Shown: positions 18,214 to 27,185 of the stretch, one piece after another
Position numbering within the stretch: the first letter of the stretch is position 1
Layout: every line of letters begins with the position of its first letter
Source: Bacteroides sp.
GTDB taxonomy: Bacteria > Bacteroidota > Bacteroidia > Bacteroidales > P3
Assembly (NCBI GenBank): GCA_023662825.1
Contig: JAMPIH010000008.1
Location: 37,939-101,938 of the forward strand
Direction of reading: 5' to 3'
Length of the DNA: 64,000 nucleotides
The notes under the pieces: generated by a model
The model's database searches: none
Seen by the model: only the letters and a program-made list of their open reading frames with translations
What the model was told of the DNA's origin: nothing
Made by a program: the position numbers and the translations under genes

Positions 18214-20355
18214 ATGAAACCGAATTTTAAAAACGTCGATATCAAGGCCGGCGTTCCGGCTCGGAAATCAACGGCCAAAAAGGCGGAGAATCCTGTCTGG
18301 AACACGCCTGAGCAAATACCCGTAAAACCGTTTTATACCAAAGAAGACCTGCAGGGCATGGAACATCTGGACTATGCGGCCGGTCTTCCTCCGTTTTTAC
18401 GCGGGCCGTACAGCACCATGTACACCCAACGGCCCTGGACCATCCGTCAGTATGCCGGGTTTTCCACGGCCGAGGAATCCAACGCCTTTTACCGCCGCAA
18501 CCTGGCGGCCGGACAGAAGGGCTTGAGCATCGCCTTCGACCTGGCCACGCACCGGGGCTACGACTCCGACAACGAACGTGTGTTGGGCGACGTGGGTAAG
18601 GCCGGTGTGGCGGTCGATTCCATCCTGGATATGGAAATCCTCTTCAACCAGATTCCGTTGGACAAGATGTCGGTGTCGATGACCATGAACGGCGCCGTGC
18701 TTCCCATCCTGGCGTTCTATATCGTGGCCGCCGAGGAACAGGGTGTGAAGATGGAACAGTTGAGCGGTACCATTCAGAACGATATCCTTAAGGAATTCAT
18801 GGTGCGCAACACCTATATCTATCCGCCCAAGCCTTCGATGAAGATCATCGCCGATATCTTCGCGTTCACCTCCAAGAATATGCCCAAGTTCAACTCGATC
18901 AGTATCTCGGGTTACCATATCCAGGAGGCGGGCGCCACCGCCGACATCGAGCTGGCCTATACGTTGGCCGACGGTCTGGAATATATCCGTGCGGGTATCA
19001 ACGCGGGCATGAGTATCGACGACTTCGCGCCCCGTCTTTCGTTCTTCTGGGGCATCGGCATGAACCACTTCATGGAAATCGCCAAGATGCGTGCCGCCCG
19101 TATGCTTTGGGCCAAGCTCATCAAGCAGTTCAACCCCAAGAACCCCAAGTCGATGAGTCTGCGCACGCACTCACAGACTTCGGGCTGGTCGCTTACCGAA
19201 CAGGATCCTTTCAACAACGTTACCCGTACCTGCGTGGAAGCTATGGGCGCGGCCCTGGGGCACACCCAGTCGCTGCACACCAATGCGCTCGACGAAGCCA
19301 TCGCGTTGCCTACCGACTTTTCGGCGCGTATCGCCCGCAACACGCAGATCTATATTCAGGAAGAAACCCAGGTATGCAAGGAAATCGACCCCTGGGCAGG
19401 TTCGTACTATGTGGAAAAACTTACGCACGAACTGGCGCACCGGGCCTGGGAACTGATTCAGGAAGTGGAAAAATTGGGCGGTATGGCGGCGGCTGTGGAA
19501 GCCGGCATTCCCAAGATGCGTATCGAGGAGGCGGCCGCCCGCAAGCAGGCGCGCATCGACTCGAAGGCCGATACCATCTTAGGCGTGAACAAATACCGTC
19601 TGGACAAGGAAGACCCCATCGAGACACTGGAAGTCGATAATACCACGGTGCGTGAGGCGCAGATCGCGCGCTTGAAGAAGCTGCGCGCCGAACGAAATCA
19701 GGCCGAGGTGGACGCGGCTCTGGACGCGCTGACCCGTTGCGCCGAAACTGGCAAGGGAAACTTGTTGGAACTTTCGATCGACGCGGCCCGCAAACGGGCT
19801 TCGCTGGGCGAGATTTCCTCTGCATTGGAAAAAGTATTCGGCCGCTACAAGGCCGTCATCAGAACTATATCAGGCGTGTATTCATCGGAAATCAAGAAGG
19901 ATGCCTTGTTTGAAGAGGCGTTGAAAAAGGCGCAGGGCTTCGCGAAGAAGGAAGGCCGTCAGCCGCGTATCATGATCGCCAAGATGGGGCAGGACGGACA
20001 CGACCGGGGCGCCAAGGTATTGGCTTCCGGATATGCCGACCTGGGCTTCGACGTGGATATGGGACCCTTGTTCCAGACTCCGGCTGAAGCGGCCAAGCAG
20101 GCGGTGGAAAACGACGTGCATATCGTGGGCGTTTCCTCGCTCGCGGCCGGTCACAAGACCTTGGTGCCGCAGCTGGTGGAAGAACTCAAGAAATTGGGTC
20201 GTCCCGACATTCTGGTGGTCGTGGGCGGTGTAATCCCTTATCAGGATTATGATTTCCTGTTTGAACACGGGGCTTGCGCGGTATTCGGCCCCGGTACCGT
20301 TATCTCGCAGGCGGCCATCCAGATGCTGGAAATTTTAGAAAAGACCCGTCAATAA
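18214..20355 (+). CDS. mutB: Methylmalonyl-CoA mutase, large (catalytic, B12-binding) subunit
   Basis: Adenosylcobalamin-dependent isomerase of succinyl-CoA and (R)-methylmalonyl-CoA, central to propionate formation in Bacteroidales. The 713 residues comprise a TIM-barrel substrate domain ([20 protein letters not shown] near 68-88; [16 protein letters not shown] near 310) and a C-terminal cobalamin domain with the DxHxxG motif at Asp594-His596-Gly599, His596 being the expected cobalt ligand. The usual small subunit gene (mutA) is not adjacent on either side, so it must be elsewhere or absent. pepE follows after 6 bases. Confidence 0.97.
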   Translation: MKPNFKNVDIKAGVPARKSTAKKAENPVWNTPEQIPVKPFYTKEDLQGMEHLDYAAGLPPFLRGPYSTMYTQRPWTIRQYAGFSTAEESNAFYRRNLAAGQKGLSIAFDLATHRGYDSDNERVLGDVGKAGVAVDSILDMEILFNQIPLDKMSVSMTMNGAVLPILAFYIVAAEEQGVKMEQLSGTIQNDILKEFMVRNTYIYPPKPSMKIIADIFAFTSKNMPKFNSISISGYHIQEAGATADIELAYTLADGLEYIRAGINAGMSIDDFAPRLSFFWGIGMNHFMEIAKMRAARMLWAKLIKQFNPKNPKSMSLRTHSQTSGWSLTEQDPFNNVTRTCVEAMGAALGHTQSLHTNALDEAIALPTDFSARIARNTQIYIQEETQVCKEIDPWAGSYYVEKLTHELAHRAWELIQEVEKLGGMAAAVEAGIPKMRIEEAAARKQARIDSKADTILGVNKYRLDKEDPIETLEVDNTTVREAQIARLKKLRAERNQAEVDAALDALTRCAETGKGNLLELSIDAARKRASLGEISSALEKVFGRYKAVIRTISGVYSSEIKKDALFEEALKKAQGFAKKEGRQPRIMIAKMGQDGHDRGAKVLASGYADLGFDVDMGPLFQTPAEAAKQAVENDVHIVGVSSLAAGHKTLVPQLVEELKKLGRPDILVVVGGVIPYQDYDFLFEHGACAVFGPGTVISQAAIQMLEILEKTRQ

Positions 20356-20361
20356 TCTTTA

Positions 20362-21084
20362 ATGGATACATTCATGAACCGTCACCTTTTGCTTATCAGC
20401 AACTCCACCAATGCCGGTGAGGCTTATTTGGCCTGGCCGCAACAGATCATCGCCGATTTCTTCAAGCGTTTCGGCATCAAGCGCGTCTTGTTCGTACCTT
20501 ATGCGGGCGTGACCCCGGGCTACGACAACTATGCGCAGAAAGTGGCCAAGGTGTTCGAGGCCATGGGCGTGGGGCTGGATTCGGTGCATACAACGCCTTA
20601 TCCGGTAACGGCGGTGCAGAATGCGGAATGCATCGTGGTGGGCGGAGGCAACACCTTCCACCTGGTGCGCGAGATGCAGCGCACGGGCATCATGGAGGCC
20701 ATCCGCGAGAAGGCCCTGCAGGGCTGTCCGTATATGGGCTGGAGCGCGGGTTCGAACGTGGCCTGCCCCACGATAAAGACCACCAACGATATGCCGATTG
20801 TGGAACCGGAATCGTTCAACGCACTCAACTTGGTGCCGTTTCAGATAAATCCCCACTACCTGGACGCCAATCCGGAAGGGCACGGCGGAGAGACGCGCGA
20901 AGACCGTATCCGCGAATTCATGGTGGTGAATCCCGAGGTGTATGTGGCGGGCTTGCGCGAGGCCACCTATCTGGAAGTGGAAGGGAATAAGATGACCTTG
21001 GGCGGCAAGCGCAAGATGCGTCTGTTCAAGGCCGGCGAGGAAGTACGCGAGATAGAGCCCGGCGACGTGTCGTTCCTGCTGTAA
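20362..21084 (+). CDS. pepE: Dipeptidase E (peptidase family S51)
   Basis: Cytosolic serine peptidase that cleaves Asp-Xaa dipeptides. The 240 residues align by eye with E. coli PepE: LLLISNSTNAGEAYL at the start, GGGNTFHLVREM near residue 93, the nucleophile motif YMGWSAGSNVACPT with Ser128, TTNDMPIVEPESF near 140 and the His region INPHYLDANPEGHGGETREDRIRE near 157-180. A second ATG at 20374 gives MNRHLLLISNS and is an equally good start. It is 6 bases behind mutB and is followed by a strong terminator. Confidence 0.96.
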   Translation: MDTFMNRHLLLISNSTNAGEAYLAWPQQIIADFFKRFGIKRVLFVPYAGVTPGYDNYAQKVAKVFEAMGVGLDSVHTTPYPVTAVQNAECIVVGGGNTFHLVREMQRTGIMEAIREKALQGCPYMGWSAGSNVACPTIKTTNDMPIVEPESFNALNLVPFQINPHYLDANPEGHGGETREDRIREFMVVNPEVYVAGLREATYLEVEGNKMTLGGKRKMRLFKAGEEVREIEPGDVSFLL

Positions 21085-21110
21085 GCGTTGGAGAATTGCT
21101 TTTGAAGATG

Positions 21111-21142
21111 AAAGACCCGAATTTTCGATTCGGGTCTTTTTT
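21111..21142 (+). terminator. Rho-independent terminator after mutB-pepE
   Basis: A perfect 11-base stem (AAAGACCCGAA at 21111-21121 with TTCGGGTCTTT at 21129-21139), 7-base loop and run of T. It sits 26 bases after pepE and before the next start codon. Confidence 0.85.
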
Positions 21143-21170
21143 ATGGGAAACCTATCGAAAATTTGCGGAG

Positions 21171-21524
21171 ATGAATATCGAGGAAGTTCGAGACAAGGCC
21201 TTGTCGCTGCCTTTCGTTACGGAGCGTCAGCCGTATGGCCCCGATTCTCTGGTGTTTGAAATCGGGGGGAAGCAGTTCTGCCTGGTGGATTTGACTGCCA
21301 AATGGCAGTTCTACAATTTAAAGGTGGATCCGGAGTATTCGTTGCAACTGCAGGAGTCCTACGCCTCGGTGCGCCCCGGTTTCCATATGAACAAAAAGCA
21401 TTGGATAAGCCTGGACTACTACGGCGATGTGCCCGACCATCTGCAGTACGAACTGATTGAACACGCCTATCATCAGACCATCAAAGGGCTGCCGAAGAAG
21501 GTGAGGGCGGAGATTGAGGGGTAA
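21171..21524 (+). CDS. MmcQ/YjbR family protein (CyaY-like fold)
   Basis: A 117-residue protein beginning MNIEEVRDKALSLPFVTERQ. The family shows LPFGPDxLVFKVxGKxF and a terminal KxxPKKxR pattern; here PYGPDSLVFEIGGKQFCLVD near residue 24 and HQTIKGLPKKVRAEI at the end. Members have a CyaY-like double-wing fold and are often said to bind DNA, but the cellular role is poorly known. The open frame extends upstream through the terminator at 21111-21142, so the start at 21171 is preferred. Confidence 0.85.
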   Translation: MNIEEVRDKALSLPFVTERQPYGPDSLVFEIGGKQFCLVDLTAKWQFYNLKVDPEYSLQLQESYASVRPGFHMNKKHWISLDYYGDVPDHLQYELIEHAYHQTIKGLPKKVRAEIEG

Positions 21525-21588
21525 GGAGTTTTACATTTTATAGACCATAAAAGCACTATTTGTTGAATAGAATAAACATTAAAGTAAA

Positions 21589-22416
21589 ATGGCTCGATTT
21601 TCAGAGAGGTATGGATATACAAAAGTTTCGGATGTTCTAATAAGAGAACAGATAACGGTTGATATCCAAAATGCTATATGCAATTGTTATGATGAATTGA
21701 GCAGTAGGATGGATAGGGTTTCATCCAAGATGTACACATCTTTAGAGAGGCTTATATGGATTCGATTCATGAATAAGAGAAAAGTGGCTTTTGATCCTAA
21801 TTGTTCTCTTGCAACCACTTTTTTTGAATCTGAAGAAATTTGGTATAAAAAACTTGATTTAGTAGAGTTCACGGTATGTGCGCTATCCTTGTACGATGAA
21901 GAGCATAATACTGATTATAGTGAACAATTTGTTGAAAATTTAAACGAAGAATTTGAACGTTTGCACTTTGCTTATCGCGTTGTGGATAACAAAGTGGTAG
22001 ATATAACGTCGGAAGTAGAGATTAAGTCAATAGAAAAATCCATTGACGAATCACCAGATAATATTAAAGTGCATTTAGAAAAATCCTTGGAACTATATGC
22101 GAAACGTCCCGATGGAGACTATAGAAATTCGATTAAGGAATCGATTTCTGCGGTGGAGGCTTATTGTAGAGAACAAACAGGGGAACGCTCTTTGGGGAAG
22201 GCCTTCAATAAACTTGAAAAAAATGGTTTTGATATTCCTAAAGAGTTAGAAGAAGCTTTTAAAAAATTGTATTGCTATACCAATGACGAGGATACAGGCA
22301 TTAGGCATTCGCTGATGGATGCGACGGGTATCTATACGCCAGGATCGGAAGAGGCTTTGTTTATGCTTGTTGCATGTAGTGCATTTATAAATTATTTGAG
22401 GCAGAAGCAAAAATAG
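21589..22416 (+). CDS. AbiJ-like putative abortive-infection protein
   Basis: A 275-residue, AT-rich gene. The N-terminal ~110 residues (FSERYGYTKVSDVLIREQIT, then a long basic helix) resemble the AbiJ N-terminal domain family seen in phage-exclusion proteins. The C-terminal part (about 155-275) is helical, with SIKESISAVEAYCREQTGERSLGKAF and GIRHSLMD near residue 243, like the HEPN-related ends of such proteins where an Arg-His pair can be catalytic. Base composition differs sharply from the housekeeping genes to its left. A small membrane-protein gene follows after 2 bases. Phage defence is inferred, not shown. Confidence 0.72.
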   Translation: MARFSERYGYTKVSDVLIREQITVDIQNAICNCYDELSSRMDRVSSKMYTSLERLIWIRFMNKRKVAFDPNCSLATTFFESEEIWYKKLDLVEFTVCALSLYDEEHNTDYSEQFVENLNEEFERLHFAYRVVDNKVVDITSEVEIKSIEKSIDESPDNIKVHLEKSLELYAKRPDGDYRNSIKESISAVEAYCREQTGERSLGKAFNKLEKNGFDIPKELEEAFKKLYCYTNDEDTGIRHSLMDATGIYTPGSEEALFMLVACSAFINYLRQKQK

Positions 22417-22418
22417 CG

Positions 22419-22778
22419 ATGATGACGTTGTATGAAATTATTTCAATCGGACTTTCTTTGGTGGCAATAGGTGTGGCCGTGATTGTAGTGTCCAAAAGTA
22501 CAAAGACTGCCCGCAGGCAAGAAGCGTTACTCAATAAAAAGCAATTGCAAGATACCGAAGCGGAGTTGGCAAGATTACAGGTTGAATATGAGAAGGTCCA
22601 AACTGAACATCGGCATAAAAAACTAACCGAAAGACCTAATGTATTTTCCATAGAAGGAATAGTGTCATGGGAGAAGGAATTAGATAATTCGTATAGGCTT
22701 ATTTATGCGGATTATGAAAAGCAGATAGTCACATTGAAGCAAAGAATCAGAGAATTGAAGAAAAGTGTAGATGTTTGA
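22419..22778 (+). CDS. Small membrane-anchored coiled-coil protein of unknown function
   Basis: A 119-residue protein with one N-terminal transmembrane helix (residues about 4-25, YEIISIGLSLVAIGVAVIVV), then a charged coiled coil (about 30-70, rich in Gln, Lys and Glu) and a second helical stretch (about 88-117). I do not recognise a family. It starts 2 bases after the AbiJ-like gene and shares its low GC content, so the two are probably co-transcribed and may act together at the membrane; that link is inference. Confidence 0.65.
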   Translation: MMTLYEIISIGLSLVAIGVAVIVVSKSTKTARRQEALLNKKQLQDTEAELARLQVEYEKVQTEHRHKKLTERPNVFSIEGIVSWEKELDNSYRLIYADYEKQIVTLKQRIRELKKSVDV

Positions 22779-22884
22779 AATTAAGTCGTTTGATGAAATA
22801 CTGGAAAGGCACAGAATAATTGTTGATTGTTTTGGGGTGTAGTCAAAACGATAGAGAGACGGACGCTAAGGGTTAGACTTGGAC

Positions 22885-22915
22885 TTGGGAGGATAGGGTG
22901 ATGTTTGTATATTTG
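22885..22915 (+). promoter_or_regulatory. Bacteroidota promoter for the DpnII-type operon
   Basis: A TTG at 22885-22887 and a -7 box TATATTTG at 22908-22915 are separated by 20 bases. The first methylase start codon is 28 bases downstream. The -7 box lies in GTATATTTGCATAC, a short imperfect palindrome that could also be an operator. Confidence 0.6.
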
Positions 22916-22943
22916 CATACAAGAAAGGAAGAGATGAACGCAT

Positions 22944-23852
22944 ATGGAATTTAAGGTGGATAAAACAGCCAAACCCTTTATAAAGTGGGTAGGGGGCAAG
23001 ACCCAGCTTTTGGAGGAGGTGCGTCGTTCTCTACCTGTTGATTTTCAAAGGAAACGAAATATCACATACGTTGAACCATTTGTCGGTGGCGGTGCTGTGT
23101 TGTTTTGGATTCTTCAGGAATATCCAGGTGTCAGAAGGGCTGTAATCAACGATGTAAATACGGAATTGATTTGCACATATAGGATTATTAAATCTGATGT
23201 TCAAGCCTTAATATCAATTCTGGAGGAGATACAATCAGAATATCAGGCACTGTCAATTGAAGAGAGAAAGGAATATTTTCTGCACAAAAGGAACATTTAT
23301 AATGCCAAACAACTTTCTGATTTAGAAACGGCGGCTTTGTTTATTTTCTTGAATAAGACCTGTTTTAATGGTTTATATAGGGTTAATGCCAAAGGAAAGT
23401 TTAATGTTCCCCATGGCAAATATACAAACCCAAAAATATGCGACAGGGTAAATCTGTTGGCAGTTTCGTCCTTGTTGCAACGTGTGGAAATTTTGAATGG
23501 GGATTATTCGGAAACAGAGAAGTATGCCGCCCCCAATACGTTGTTTTATTTTGATCCACCCTATAAGCCGATTACGGAAACTTCATCGTTTACATCTTAT
23601 TCGGCAAGTGGTTTTGATGATAAAGAGCAGATTCGGCTGCGGGATTTTTGCAATAAGATTTCCCAAACAGGGGCATCGTTTATTGCAAGCAATTCGGATC
23701 CAACAGGGATAAACCCGCAGAATACTTTTTTCGATGAAATCTATAATAGATTTAGAATAAAAAGGGTTTATGCCTCGAGAATGATCAACTCAAATCCTGA
23801 TGCACGAGGCAGTGTCCCTGAATTGATGATTTCGAACATTGTAAATGCATAG
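22944..23852 (+). CDS. dpnM: DNA adenine methyltransferase, Dam/DpnM type (GATC)
   Basis: N6-adenine methyltransferase of the D12/Dam class, which protects GATC sites from the partner nuclease. The 302 residues carry motif I as FIKWVGGKTQLLEEV (about 11-25), VEPFVGGGAVLFWIL near 47, FNGLYRVNAKGKFNVPHGKY near 145 and motif IV as Asp204-Pro-Pro-Tyr207. Order of motifs (SAM motif first) is that of alpha-class enzymes. First gene of a three-gene restriction-modification operon; the next gene starts 3 bases after its stop. Confidence 0.92.
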   Translation: MEFKVDKTAKPFIKWVGGKTQLLEEVRRSLPVDFQRKRNITYVEPFVGGGAVLFWILQEYPGVRRAVINDVNTELICTYRIIKSDVQALISILEEIQSEYQALSIEERKEYFLHKRNIYNAKQLSDLETAALFIFLNKTCFNGLYRVNAKGKFNVPHGKYTNPKICDRVNLLAVSSLLQRVEILNGDYSETEKYAAPNTLFYFDPPYKPITETSSFTSYSASGFDDKEQIRLRDFCNKISQTGASFIASNSDPTGINPQNTFFDEIYNRFRIKRVYASRMINSNPDARGSVPELMISNIVNA

Positions 23853-23855
23853 CAA

Positions 23856-24716
23856 ATGAGAGATTTTGACCAATGGTTGGCTGGTTTTAGAGATTCTATC
23901 GCAGACTATAAATACTACATCGATTTTGATAAGGTGTATAGGAATGTTGACCATATCAAGGTTGAACTTAACATCCTTAATTCATTGATAGGGAGTGAGA
24001 ATATTGAAGATGAATTTGAACGGATTGTTATCAGATATCCTGAAACATTGAAGTGCATTCCAATTCTTTTGGCGAAAAGGGAAACAGAAATTTTGGTTGT
24101 TGATTCTGAGAAAGGAACGCTTAATTATAGATTCGACACCTTGACGTACTCAGTAGAACAATACAAGGTTTTTATGCGAGAAACGGGTTTGTTTGATTTG
24201 TTGCAGAAACGGATACTAAATAATCTTGTTGATTATGTTACGGGGATAGAAACTGGCTTGGATTCAAATGGACGTAAAAATAGGGGTGGCCATCTGATGG
24301 AGAATTTGGTAGAATCATATTTGGAAGCGGCAGGACTAGTGAAAGATGAAACGTATTTCAAGGAGATGTATATCAGTGAAATTCAGAAGAAATGGAAGAT
24401 TGATTTATCTTCTGTGTCGAACGATGGTAAAGCCGAAAAACGGTTTGATTTCATAGTTAAGGGAAAGGATATAGTTTATGGAATTGAAACCAATTGTTAT
24501 ACGGGTGGAGGTTCCAAACTGAATGAAACGGCACGCAGTTATAAAACCATAGCTCTTGAAACCAAAGATTTGAAGAACTTCAAGTTTGTGTGGTTCACCG
24601 ATGGTCGCGGTTGGCAGAGTGCGAAGAATAATTTACGCGAAACTTTTGATGTCTTGGAACACCTCTACAACATCAACGATTTGGAAACCGGCATTATCTC
24701 AAAAGTGTTGATATAA
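23856..24716 (+). CDS. dpnB: DpnII-type restriction endonuclease (GATC)
   Basis: Type II endonuclease expected to cut unmethylated GATC. The 286 residues match the DpnII/MboI group in overall plan: a helical N-terminal half, GLDSNGRKNRGGHLMENLVESYL near 140-160, and a nuclease core near 205-235 (KRFDFIVKGKDIVYGIETNC) where acidic residues precede a Tyr-Thr-Gly-Gly-Gly-Ser-Lys loop. Assignment is strengthened by its place between two adenine methylases. Its stop codon overlaps the next start by one base. Confidence 0.88.
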   Translation: MRDFDQWLAGFRDSIADYKYYIDFDKVYRNVDHIKVELNILNSLIGSENIEDEFERIVIRYPETLKCIPILLAKRETEILVVDSEKGTLNYRFDTLTYSVEQYKVFMRETGLFDLLQKRILNNLVDYVTGIETGLDSNGRKNRGGHLMENLVESYLEAAGLVKDETYFKEMYISEIQKKWKIDLSSVSNDGKAEKRFDFIVKGKDIVYGIETNCYTGGGSKLNETARSYKTIALETKDLKNFKFVWFTDGRGWQSAKNNLRETFDVLEHLYNINDLETGIISKVLI

Positions 24717-25597
24717 TGCTACAAGCGTATTATAAATCTGCTGATAGATATTTTACGCTATTGCATGGCGACAGCGTGAAATGTTTGAATTCTTTTGATT
24801 TTCAGTTTGACATGATTTTTGCTGACCCTCCCTATCATTTGTCAAATAATGGAATCAGCATTCAAAGCGGCAAGGTGGTTTCTGTCAACAAAGGAGAGTG
24901 GGATAAGTCAAAGGGCTTTGAAGATGACTATATCTTTGACAAAACATGGCTTGCCGCATGTAGGGAAAAATTGAAGAAGGAAGGAACGATTTGGATTAGT
25001 GGAACCTATCATAATATCTTCTCCATTGCCCGTTGTCTTACGGAATTGGGTTTTAAAATTCTCAATTGCATAACATGGGTCAAGACAAATCCACCGCCCA
25101 ATATATCCTGCCGCTACTTCACTTACTCGGCGGAGTACATCTTGTGGGCCCGGAAGGAGGGAAAGACCGCGCATTATTTCAATTATGAACTTATGAAAGA
25201 AATTAATGGCGGTACGCAAATGAGGGATGTTTGGACGCTTCCTGCGATTGCAAAGTGGGAAAAGTCCTGTGGAAAGCATCCTACACAAAAGCCGCTGAGT
25301 GTGTTGTCCAGAATTATTCAGGCCTCGACGAAACCGGGCGCATGGATTTTGGACCCGTTTGCAGGTAGCAGCACGACCGGTATCGCGGCTAATCTTCTTG
25401 GACGGAAGTATCTAGGCATTGATTTGTCTGAAGACTTCCTGAAAATAAGTGTAGCCAGAAAAGAAGAGATTACATCGGTTTCAAAGGCAAAGGAATACCT
25501 TGGGAAACTGCAAAAGCAGTCTCGTTTGTTTGCCGATAAGGATATACAGGTTATAAACGATATGGAACCCGGCTACGGAGTGGACCTGCCATTTTAG
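24716..25597 (+). CDS. dpnA: Second DNA adenine methyltransferase, DpnA type
   Basis: A 293-residue methylase with permuted motif order: Asp37-Pro-Pro-Tyr40 near the N-terminus and the SAM-binding DPFAGSSTTGIAANLLGRKYLGIDL near residues 215-240. In the DpnII system the equivalent enzyme (DpnA) can methylate single-stranded GATC DNA and protects incoming plasmids during transformation. Its C-terminal half includes KHPTQKPLSVLSRII, usual in this class. It is last in the operon; in Streptococcus pneumoniae the second methylase precedes the nuclease, so the order here differs. Confidence 0.88.
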   Translation: MLQAYYKSADRYFTLLHGDSVKCLNSFDFQFDMIFADPPYHLSNNGISIQSGKVVSVNKGEWDKSKGFEDDYIFDKTWLAACREKLKKEGTIWISGTYHNIFSIARCLTELGFKILNCITWVKTNPPPNISCRYFTYSAEYILWARKEGKTAHYFNYELMKEINGGTQMRDVWTLPAIAKWEKSCGKHPTQKPLSVLSRIIQASTKPGAWILDPFAGSSTTGIAANLLGRKYLGIDLSEDFLKISVARKEEITSVSKAKEYLGKLQKQSRLFADKDIQVINDMEPGYGVDLPF

Positions 25598-25621
25598 TCT
25601 GGTTCTTCAAGTTGATTAAAA

Positions 25622-26233
25622 ATGCAAGAAGTAAACTCACAGGAAACCTCGCGGGCGTATGCTTTCGAGATGTGGATGAAGGCGCCTATGCCGATGGTTA
25701 CTTTTTTCAAGACCTTGGATGTTTCGCGGCTTGTGCGTAAAAGCCGGAAAACGGGAATGAAATTCAATATGCTGATGTGCCATTGCATCGGCAAGGCGGC
25801 AAGCGGCGTAAAGGAATTTTATCTGCTTCCCGTCGGCGACAAACTGATGCAGTACGGCAGCCTTGCGGTGAACACCATTGTGATGAATAGGGAAGGAGAG
25901 GTGAGTTCCTGCGATGTTCCGTTTACCGAAGATTTGGAAACGTTTAACAAGGATTATCTGCGCTTGACCCGGCAAGTGGCGGAAGCCTGCGTCAACCACG
26001 ACATTACAGAGAGCATGGTGATTGGAACCTCCGCGCTGGCGCAGTACGAGATAGACGGTGCGGTGGGAATGTACAGTGGAATCTTCAATAATCCGTTCCT
26101 GATATGGGGCAAGTATCGGCGGCATCTGTTCAAAACGACTCTTGTGGTTTTCTTTCAATTTCACCATACGCAAATGGATGGCGCACATGCCGCTCGTTTT
26201 TTGGAACGATTACAGGAAGAAGTCTCGCGATGA
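25622..26233 (+). CDS. CatA-like (chloramphenicol acetyltransferase family) O-acetyltransferase
   Basis: A 203-residue trimeric-type acyltransferase related to chloramphenicol acetyltransferase. The catalytic signature HHTQMDG is present at residues 181-187 (His182 the expected base, Asp186 structural), followed by AHAARFLERLQ. The N-terminal half has MPMVTFFKTLDVSRL and a conserved FNMLMCHCIGKAAS. It is close to full length for the family. Drug resistance is not implied: many such proteins act on unknown substrates. The stop overlaps the next start codon (ATGA), so it is coupled to the ferredoxin-fusion gene. Confidence 0.85.
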   Translation: MQEVNSQETSRAYAFEMWMKAPMPMVTFFKTLDVSRLVRKSRKTGMKFNMLMCHCIGKAASGVKEFYLLPVGDKLMQYGSLAVNTIVMNREGEVSSCDVPFTEDLETFNKDYLRLTRQVAEACVNHDITESMVIGTSALAQYEIDGAVGMYSGIFNNPFLIWGKYRRHLFKTTLVVFFQFHHTQMDGAHAARFLERLQEEVSR

Positions 26234-27036
26234 AAACCATAATATTCTACATTTCCAACTATAACGGGAACACGGCCAAGGTGGCGGAAAGTATGGCTGC
26301 GGTTGTGTCTGCCGATTTGGTTTCCGTCGAAACGGCAGATTTTTCAGGAATGGATCTATCGAAGTACGATTTGATCGGCTTCGGGTCGGGGATCAATTTT
26401 GCCCGACACAATATCCGGTTGCTGCGTTTTGTGGCGGAATTGCCCTTGCAGCGTAAGAATGTGTTTATCTTTTCGACTCGTTGCCGTCCGTTTTTGGGTG
26501 GTTATCATAAACCCTTGAAAAAACTTCTGAAGGAAAAGGGTGCATGTTTGGTGGGCGAATTTTCGTGCGCGGGTTTTGACCGCACCGGCCCTTGGGTTGC
26601 GATGGACGGGTATAACAAAGACCGTCCTGATGCGAAAGACCTGTTCAAGGCCCGCTTGTTCGCCGCAAGTATGTTGCGGAAGGTTCATCCACTCTCCGAT
26701 ATCCGCAAAGAGGCGGTGGCGGAGTATCGGGGCGGTGTGGCATTCCGCAAGAACGGGAATCAATGGGTGGCGGGAGGCAAGGTGGTTTTTCTGAATGCGG
26801 ATACCTGCATACGATGTGGAAAATGTATGGAAGTTTGCCCGATGCATGTGTTTGCCGAACACGATGGAGTGCTGGTGCCGGTACATGAAGCCGACTGCAT
26901 TCAATGCCAACTCTGCGCCAGGCATTGTCCCACCGATTCGCTGTTCGTGCACGAATCGTTCGCCAACGGTCTCCGCATCGCCCTGCGGGAGGCCTTCAGC
27001 GGCAAACTTCAGGAAAGGTACGGACTAAAGGGGTAA
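26230..27036 (+). CDS. EFR1-type flavodoxin-like/ferredoxin fusion protein
   Basis: A 268-residue redox protein. Residues 1-150 form a flavodoxin-like domain (IIFYISNYNGNTAKVAESM at 4-22 as the phosphate loop; FGSGINFARHN near 53). The C-terminal third has two CxxCxxCxxxCP clusters, CIRCGKCMEVCP near 193 and CIQCQLCARHCP near 225, so two [4Fe-4S] centres are expected. The start overlaps the acetyltransferase stop by four bases; the open frame upstream of 26230 is not used. A role in electron transfer to the acetyltransferase product or a shared pathway is only a guess. Confidence 0.87.
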   Translation: MKTIIFYISNYNGNTAKVAESMAAVVSADLVSVETADFSGMDLSKYDLIGFGSGINFARHNIRLLRFVAELPLQRKNVFIFSTRCRPFLGGYHKPLKKLLKEKGACLVGEFSCAGFDRTGPWVAMDGYNKDRPDAKDLFKARLFAASMLRKVHPLSDIRKEAVAEYRGGVAFRKNGNQWVAGGKVVFLNADTCIRCGKCMEVCPMHVFAEHDGVLVPVHEADCIQCQLCARHCPTDSLFVHESFANGLRIALREAFSGKLQERYGLKG

Positions 27037-27160
27037 AGGTGTTCGGAAAATGGCAGCGGTTTGTTCGGTGATTTGGCGAATCGAGCAGAAAGGCTTGAGG
27101 TCTGCGGCTTCGTTAGTTTAGTAGGTGAAAACAAAAATAGGAATCGTTAACAAATATTGG

Positions 27161-27168
27161 TAACTTTG
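27161..27168 (+). promoter_or_regulatory. Bacteroidota -7 box for parDE
   Basis: TAACTTTG matches TAnnTTTG and lies 17 bases before the antitoxin start codon. Confidence 0.5.
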
Positions 27169-27185
27169 CGGTATAGACGAATACG

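Noticed and set aside
22771..22842. 23-codon frame overlapping the end of the coiled-coil gene (MFEIKSFDEILERHR)
   Set aside because: Could be the start of a lost gene but is too short and unsupported to call.
27049..27120. Short plus-strand frame between the ferredoxin-fusion gene and parD
   Set aside because: Only 23 codons, no promoter box at a fitting place and no partner.
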